This document shows positions 58,922 through 64,000 of a DNA stretch of 64,000 bases, piece by piece. The notes beneath the pieces are model-generated. The model saw only the letters and a list, made by a program, of their open reading frames with translations, did no database searches and was not told where the DNA came from. Made by a program: the position numbers and the translations under genes. Numbering within the stretch: position 1 is the first letter of the stretch; each line of letters begins with the position of its first letter. Source of the DNA: Ilyonectria destructans (lineage: Eukaryota > Ascomycota > Sordariomycetes > Hypocreales > Nectriaceae); assembly GCA_020740775.1 (NCBI GenBank), contig JAHEWK010000018.1, positions 1,302,001 through 1,366,000 on the forward strand, given 5' to 3'.

Positions 58922-61077
58922 ATGTCTTGGAAGGGGCAGCGCCATGACGCCCCGGCGAACCGGCCCCGACTCGCTGGTGGCAATGTTGCCCAGCTACTGT
59001 CCCGGTTCGAAATGCCGGATGCTCAGCTACATACAAGCCAGTCCCGGGATATAAATGGTACATCCGATTTGAACCCTAGTCTCTCGAGGAGCTGCCTGCC
59101 CGATGGAACAAACACGGCCGGTTCCACGAGTGGTGCCTCATGTAGAGACGGCAACTCTCGGAACAAGAGCTCAAGTGGCTCAAGCTGCATTTCACCAGGG
59201 CAGCTTACTCCTCATGGGAAACCACCGCTGAGCCTTCACCGATCTCAGACTCTGAAGGCCACACCATCCACCACGTTCACCGACGGGCATGGACTTGGGC
59301 TAAGGCACAAGTCAGTGGCAGAGAGGAGGAGGGTGTTTGAAGTTGGTGAAAGTGTTGCTGGTAATTTTAACGACCTTTGGTCGTGACTCAAGCATCTAAC
59401 ATACATCCAGGGGCCTTGATGACAAAAAGACCATGCATATCTGCTCCCTCCCCATCCAAGACCGTCCATTCTACGAACTCGCAGACGGTGCAGCCCAAAC
59501 CATCGGCCCAGAGACGGTCAATGAACACGACACACTCGCTACCGCTCTCTCCGACCTCGTCCCTGAGCCAAGAGCCACAGACTCCAGCGTATGTCTTCCC
59601 GCGTCAGACTACATCACCAACAAATGAATTATCCTCACCGCGCTCCTGGAAGCCGGTGAGAGACCTTGCTCTTGGAACCAAAGTCACATCCAAGCCCCAT
59701 CGACATCGCGTACGGCTTTGCCCCAAGCACCAAGACGCTGATACGACTGGCAACATTAGAAACACAACCAAGTCCCAAGATACATCTCGGGGACCCTACA
59801 CTTCAACGCTTGCAGCGAGCAGTAAGTCCATGGTTTCAAGCAGTCCAAAATATCGCCTTGTTGGAGAAAAGTCGACATCACCCAGCGTAACTCGGCATCA
59901 GACTTGGATGGAGAATGCCCAGAAGATGGCATCCTCACTGTCGCTATCAGCTTCAACTTCGGAAAGAGAGTCAAGCCCTCAATTTGCCACACGCCAGCGG
60001 CAAGAATATTCCTACCCGAGACCCAACAACTTGGCGAGGCCTACAGTTGCCGAAATGAACTTAACAATAGGTCCAGTTGTATCTCGTTCCAAGATATCGA
60101 ACCTCCGGCAAAGATTTGACCTCCCAAAAAGCTCAACGGTGCCATCTTTGTCTTTTACCTCGAGGAAAAGACGAGAGACCACGCCTATCAAAGCCACAAC
60201 GTATGATTCGATCCCCCGACTACATAAGTCCGCGACGACTACAGACCTTGAGAACATGGGTCCTTCCAAGCAGAAACCCCGAGGCTATGATGTAGAAAAG
60301 CGAGGAAGCCATGGATCGAAGAAATCGGAATCGATACTGGGAGGATGGAGCAGCGGAAAAAGCGGCTCCCCCTTAAAGGACAAGATTGGTCTTTTCGAGT
60401 CACTGGACCGGAAAAGTGGACTGAACACGTCCAAAAGGGATTTCAAGAAACCAAGGGGAGCGATCTCAGGGTTAGGACACGCCCGAGGCATGAAGGGAAC
60501 ATTCCGTCGCCTTTCTGCGTCGTGGAAAAAAAGCTCCTCCGAATGGAGCACTACAAGCCCCCAAGACCCGTTTATTTCAAATCACAGTGGCTTGGATGGC
60601 GAGAACTCGACAGCGAGAGATGACGAACTGGGAGTGGCACCTAAAAGTCCTGGCGCAAGGAGTGTACGCACATCTTTGCATCAAGATTGTCCTTCGGTGA
60701 ACAAATATATGACGCCACGTGGATCATTGGTACGCCTTGAGTTCAATATCGATGGCGAAGGAGGATTGCACCCCTCATCGAAGATGCCACCCGCCGCGCC
60801 CACGCTACCGTGCTCGGGATCTCGTCGTCGAATGTCTCCTCTGGCCCTCACAGGTCGTCAGAGATCAATCATAGACTCAACCACAACCGCTAAAGAACAG
60901 GCCCGTCCCCGTTATCGGGCCCGTCGGATCATCTCTCGCAGCAGCGGTCCCTTTGTGTCGAGGTCGTATTGTACGCTGGAGCAGCCAAAGCCCGTTCGTG
61001 CGAATGAGCTCAGAAGGTTGGTCAGTCTCTGTAAGGAGAAGGTGGCGAGGCGGATATCTAGCGGGTATGGTGAGTAA
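58922..61077 (+). CDS. Uncharacterised Ser/Thr/Arg-rich protein with repeated nonapeptide motif
   Basis: Function unknown. Exons 58922-59360 and 59411-61077 (50-nt intron) give 701 residues, mostly predicted disordered and rich in Ser, Thr, Pro, Arg and Lys. A nine-residue pattern, hydrophobic-x6-Phe-Glu/Asp, recurs: VAQLLSRFE (22-30), VAERRRVFE (132-140), ISNLRQRFD (375-383) and LKDKIGLFE (468-476). The second is followed closely by the exon junction. A more ordered basic stretch is near 490-520 (HARGMKGTFRRLSASWKK), and the C-terminus is basic (ARPRYRARRIISRSSGPF). Such scaffolds in fungi often bind cytoskeletal or polarity proteins, but this is only a guess. The reading frame is well supported by length and the intron. 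Confidence 0.8.
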
Positions 61078-61637
61078 TTAGACGGCGATGGTGTTTTGAG
61101 GTAGCAGATATGGCTGGGCCTGAGGTACTTTGGAGACGGCACGTTGTAACGTTTCTTGCAGCTCATACTTGGCATATCCAAATGATTCGTGGCTCTACTC
61201 ATTAGTCTTTGTTGCGGTTTCATTGAGATGAGTGCTTCTAATAATAATATCTCTACCCTTTGCTTATGAAGGACTCATCGAAATACACGTTTGTGATCAC
61301 GGCATACTTGAGACTAGGAACGATACGAAGATGCATGGAAATGCTCAGAATTGTATTCTGTGCCTGAACACAGTAATGTCTGCATTAAAAGTGACAAGAT
61401 AAAGGGGTGCCTTCGAGATGATTTCCGTGGCTAAAATGAATGATACGTTACCAAAACTGAAACCAAAACGACGACTATAGGGGTCGCCCAATGACTGCAT
61501 AGAAAGTAAAACAAAGCTACCAAGTTCCAAATCCTTAGGACCTGCCGATACTCCACGCTGCATCGCTTCTGGACTGCGCCCAACTCCTAAAGCTAAAGTG
61601 AATTTTGGTGGGGATGACGATGGTCATTTGGAGAGCT
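61078..61637. other. Convergent 3' region between the 701-residue protein gene and STE2
   Basis: AT-richer 3' flanks of two convergent genes; nothing else seen. Confidence 0.6.
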
Positions 61638-62856
61638 CTAGACTCTCTCTTCAAGTTGCACCAGGTTTCGGTGAACCCGAACCTGGCTGCCACCGAACTC
61701 AGCTTCCTCTGAGAGCTTGGCGAGTTCCACGCCCCCCGAGTTTGACCGAGCGTGGGACATCATGCCCGATTCGCAGCGCGAGAGGATAGAAACTTGCGCG
61801 GTCGTACCTGTGTGGTTGGTGGAGAAGCTGGCTCTCTTGATGGGGTGCGTGGAGCTCCCGGTTCCAGGGGTAGGAGGGTAACGGCCGCTTGAGTCGGCAG
61901 AAGCGTAGGCGGAGTGAGTCGTTGACGCCATGCGCTGCGCAGCTAGCGTTCCCAATGGTAGGATGATGGCGACCGAGGTCAAGGTCAGGGAGGCCGACTC
62001 GAAGTTGGTAAAATGGCCCCATTCAAGACCAGCAAAGATAACTATCTAGGGTCAGCAAATGCCCAAGGAGGCGGCACTTGGTCGCAACCAAAGGAGAGAA
62101 CATACCAGGAACAATCATCAACATTCCATTCGTAGTGATGAGGACCTCCATCGGAGTCATAGTCTTGTAGGATGGTAAAACACCACGGTTGGATATTAAG
62201 TGGATGATGAGCTTGATGTTGAAAATGGCACAAAACCAGCAGATGGAGGCGGCGTTTGTGATAACCATCAAGTGGATCAACCATATCATGTTTTCCGGTG
62301 GAATCAAGCTCAGAACGGCCTTGTTCTGGATGACGGTGAAGGCGAGGCGCCACCCGATGGTGAACAGAGTGATGAAGGCGGAGAGAGCTGACAGGGAGTA
62401 TTTCCAGAAGTTTGGCCAGAGCTTCACCATTGTCCACGCTTGGTGCATGAGAGCAGCCTCAATGGCAATGACGAGAAGGAGGGAGAACGTGTTGGCCACG
62501 ATGCTGATGAGGAAATCCCGCACGGGCACACGGGAGTAATCACCCGCCCAGTAGGCGTAGAAGTCGTTGAACGGGGATGGAAAGTAGGCACTTAGAAGAG
62601 CCATGCGGATGATGCAGAGTGTAAGACCAGTGATGTGCAGAATGCTCGAAGGCCGCCGAAATTTGGACGAAGGCGTCATGACGAGAATGACAGCCAGCAT
62701 AATAACACAGGCACCCAACTGGGCGCCATAGTTGATACAAACGCTGACGGACTCGGTATGAAAGGCGTCAATCATACTCATTGGGACCGAGAGGGGCGTC
62801 TTGCCATCGCCGGCGACAAAGGAGACGTTCTGGGTGTAGGGATCGAAGTCGCCCAT
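61638..62856 (-). CDS. STE2: Alpha-type pheromone G-protein-coupled receptor Ste2 (PRE-2)
   Basis: Seven-helix plasma-membrane receptor that senses alpha-factor-like peptide pheromone and signals through a heterotrimeric G protein to the mating MAPK pathway; in Fusarium it also guides hyphae toward plant signals. Exons 62856-62106 and 62041-61638 (64-nt intron) give 384 residues. The N-terminus is short, with an N-V-S glycosylation site at 10-12, and seven hydrophobic helices run to about residue 285. Family landmarks are MTPSSKFRRPSSILHITGL, the helix 6 Pro in MLMIVPVIFAGLEW (spanning the intron) and LPLGTLAAQRM in helix 7. The roughly 100-residue cytosolic tail is Ser/Thr-rich. An in-frame ATG 52 codons upstream (63012) is less likely as start. 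Confidence 0.94.
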
Positions 62857-63713
62857 CGTGATGGTTTTCAGTAAAGAGCGGAAAGATGAGGGGGAACTGA
62901 CACTCGAACCGAAGAGGTGGTCACTGCGGGACAAGGAGAAGCAGGTGTTATGTATTGTAGATGTGAGAGACGGAGTCACAAGCCGGCTTGTGTCAAGGGG
63001 CACAAGGTTCAAAGTATGAAGAGGAGAGGGGGAGGGAGATAGGAGGTGACAGGCTTCGCGGCATCTGACTGACGGATCACAAAGCCAAACTCTGTGGACA
63101 GCTTGTTTCTGAGATGCGGGCGAGCGAATGTATTGTTGTCGGCAGGGGAATGCAAGTATATCAAACGAAAGATCACAAAATATGAGCGAGACATGCGGTG
63201 GGGCTGAGTCTGGCGTTGATATTGTTCTCCATTTTGGTGGCGTCGGCTCTTAGTATTGTTCTCGCAACGAGGCTGGAGGACCAGGTGCGCCACTGAGCTT
63301 ATTATCAAACCCGACTGATCCCGGCCTCGTTACTTTGCACGGGCCCCGTAAGCTATAACTGTTAACCACAGTACGGAGTGCGAAGTAATGAAGAGCAATC
63401 GAGCCAAGTCTTGCCCAATGCGGACAGCAAACCCGGGGAGCCGGAACCGTGCCTGCGCGATGCCAGAGTCTTTGCAAGCCATTTGCAAGCCATTTGAAAG
63501 TCGTGGCGAAACTGAGACCTCTTCGAGACCTAATCTGTGCCGGCTCCCGGCAGCTCTTCGCTACGTGCAGGATATCCATGTTAATGATGGCCACCTGACT
63601 TGGTGGCTGGACTCAAGGCCAGAGCCAGGACGAAGCCAGAGCTAGACAACAATATCAAGGACCTCTCAGCCAGGAAACTTCCGTGATGACAGATCATTAT
63701 ACGCTTCACCGCG
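62857..63713. promoter_or_regulatory. STE2 promoter region and VPS23 3' flank
   Basis: 857 bases between the STE2 start and the VPS23 stop, both minus strand. The heptamer TATTGTT occurs on the plus strand at 63131-63137, 63220-63226 and 63254-63260; the last two are part of an identical TATTGTTCTC. ATTGT-type cores are bound by MAT HMG-box proteins in ascomycetes. Confidence 0.45.
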
Positions 63714-64000
63714 TCACGATGCCAAACCCATTCCTTGCCCAATCTTACGCACCAGGGCCTTCTTCAAATACCATTCGCGAGCGAGAGACCTTGTCATTTT
63801 AGCAAAAACGGCTGGCGAAATGCGACCTCGCTCCACTGCACGTCCGAGCATGAAGATCGCATCTCCCAACGCTCTCTCCTCTGCCACCAACGTATAAAGC
63901 TGGTTGGCCACCACGGTTGGCGCCACTAGCAGCTCATCCACGTCGGGGAGTGGGTGGTTTCTCGATCCTTCAATTACACCATCTGCCTGGTGTAGTGCAT
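63714..64000 (-). CDS. VPS23: ESCRT-I subunit Vps23/Stp22 (TSG101), C-terminal part only
   Basis: Subunit of ESCRT-I, which sorts ubiquitinated membrane proteins into multivesicular endosomes. Only the 3' end is present; the frame is open to the window edge, so about 95 C-terminal residues are visible. They match the steadiness box: ALHQADGVIEGS, DVDELLVAP, NQLYTLVAEERALGDAIFML, GRAVERGRISPAVFAKMTRS and LAREWYLKKALVRKIGQGMG, then a stop. The N-terminal UEV domain would lie beyond 64000. No intron is apparent in the visible part. Confidence 0.88.
   Translation of the reverse strand, partial: ALHQADGVIEGSRNHPLPDVDELLVAPTVVANQLYTLVAEERALGDAIFMLGRAVERGRISPAVFAKMTRSLAREWYLKKALVRKIGQGMGLAS

Noticed and set aside
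1..64000. tRNA and rRNA genes
   Set aside because: Scanned by eye for B-box (GGTTCGANTCC) and its complement; no match with a plausible A-box and acceptor stem was found. A covariance-model scan would be decisive.

Overview
The window reads as nuclear DNA of a filamentous ascomycete, most likely a sordariomycete and possibly Hypocreales. The evidence is intron-rich genes with short introns (mostly 48-150 bases, GT..AG, CTAAC/CTGAC-like branch sites), long GC-rich intergenic stretches full of short tandem repeats, and recognisable Pezizomycotina families: SomA/Flo8 LisH regulator, Ste2 receptor, Fta4, Tom6, PA14-containing GH3 glucosidase. There are no operons, bacterial signals, CRISPR arrays, complete transposons, rRNA genes or convincing tRNA genes.

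Layout. 1-3.5 kb is non-coding. 3.5-4.6 kb (+) holds a bZIP transcription factor. 4.6-14.6 kb is a gene-poor stretch of about 10 kb. 14.6-17.1 kb (+) is an intracellular-type GH3 beta-glucosidase; 17.3-18.5 kb (-) a DUF2306-like membrane protein; 20.0-20.7 kb (+) kinetochore Fta4; 22.3-22.9 kb a possible decayed gene; 23.4-25.4 kb (-) an MFS hexose transporter. 25.4-30.7 kb has nothing recognisable. 30.8-33.7 kb (-) is a calpain-like protease; 36.4-37.3 kb (-) a seven-zinc-knuckle Gis2/Byr3 protein; 40.1-41.4 kb (-) a two-helix membrane protein with PPxY motifs. 43.3-44.5 kb (-) is the U5 snRNP 40K WD-repeat protein, divergent from Bet3/TRAPPC3 at 45.0-45.7 kb (+). 48.2-51.1 kb (+) is SomA/Som1; 52.2-53.1 kb (-) a secreted GH16 glucanase. 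56.4-57.3 kb (-) is a conserved unknown, divergent from Tom6 at 57.9-58.2 kb (+). 58.9-61.1 kb (+) is an uncharacterised 701-residue protein; 61.6-62.9 kb (-) the alpha-pheromone receptor Ste2; 63.7-64.0 kb (-) the 3' end of ESCRT-I VPS23, cut by the window edge.

The genes are mostly housekeeping (splicing, vesicle tethering, mitochondrial import, kinetochore, ESCRT, RNA binding) with sugar use (GH3, hexose transporter, GH16) and development (bZIP, SomA, Ste2) mixed in. They do not form a biosynthetic cluster or an obvious novel system. The most useful leads are micro-exons of 9 and 12 nt, the PPxY membrane protein as a possible ubiquitin-ligase adaptor, the 701-residue protein with a repeated nonapeptide, duplicated TATTGTTCTC sites upstream of STE2, and possible in-frame introns in the bZIP gene. 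Gene models were spliced by eye; exon phases were checked for consistency, but no homology search or RNA evidence was available.
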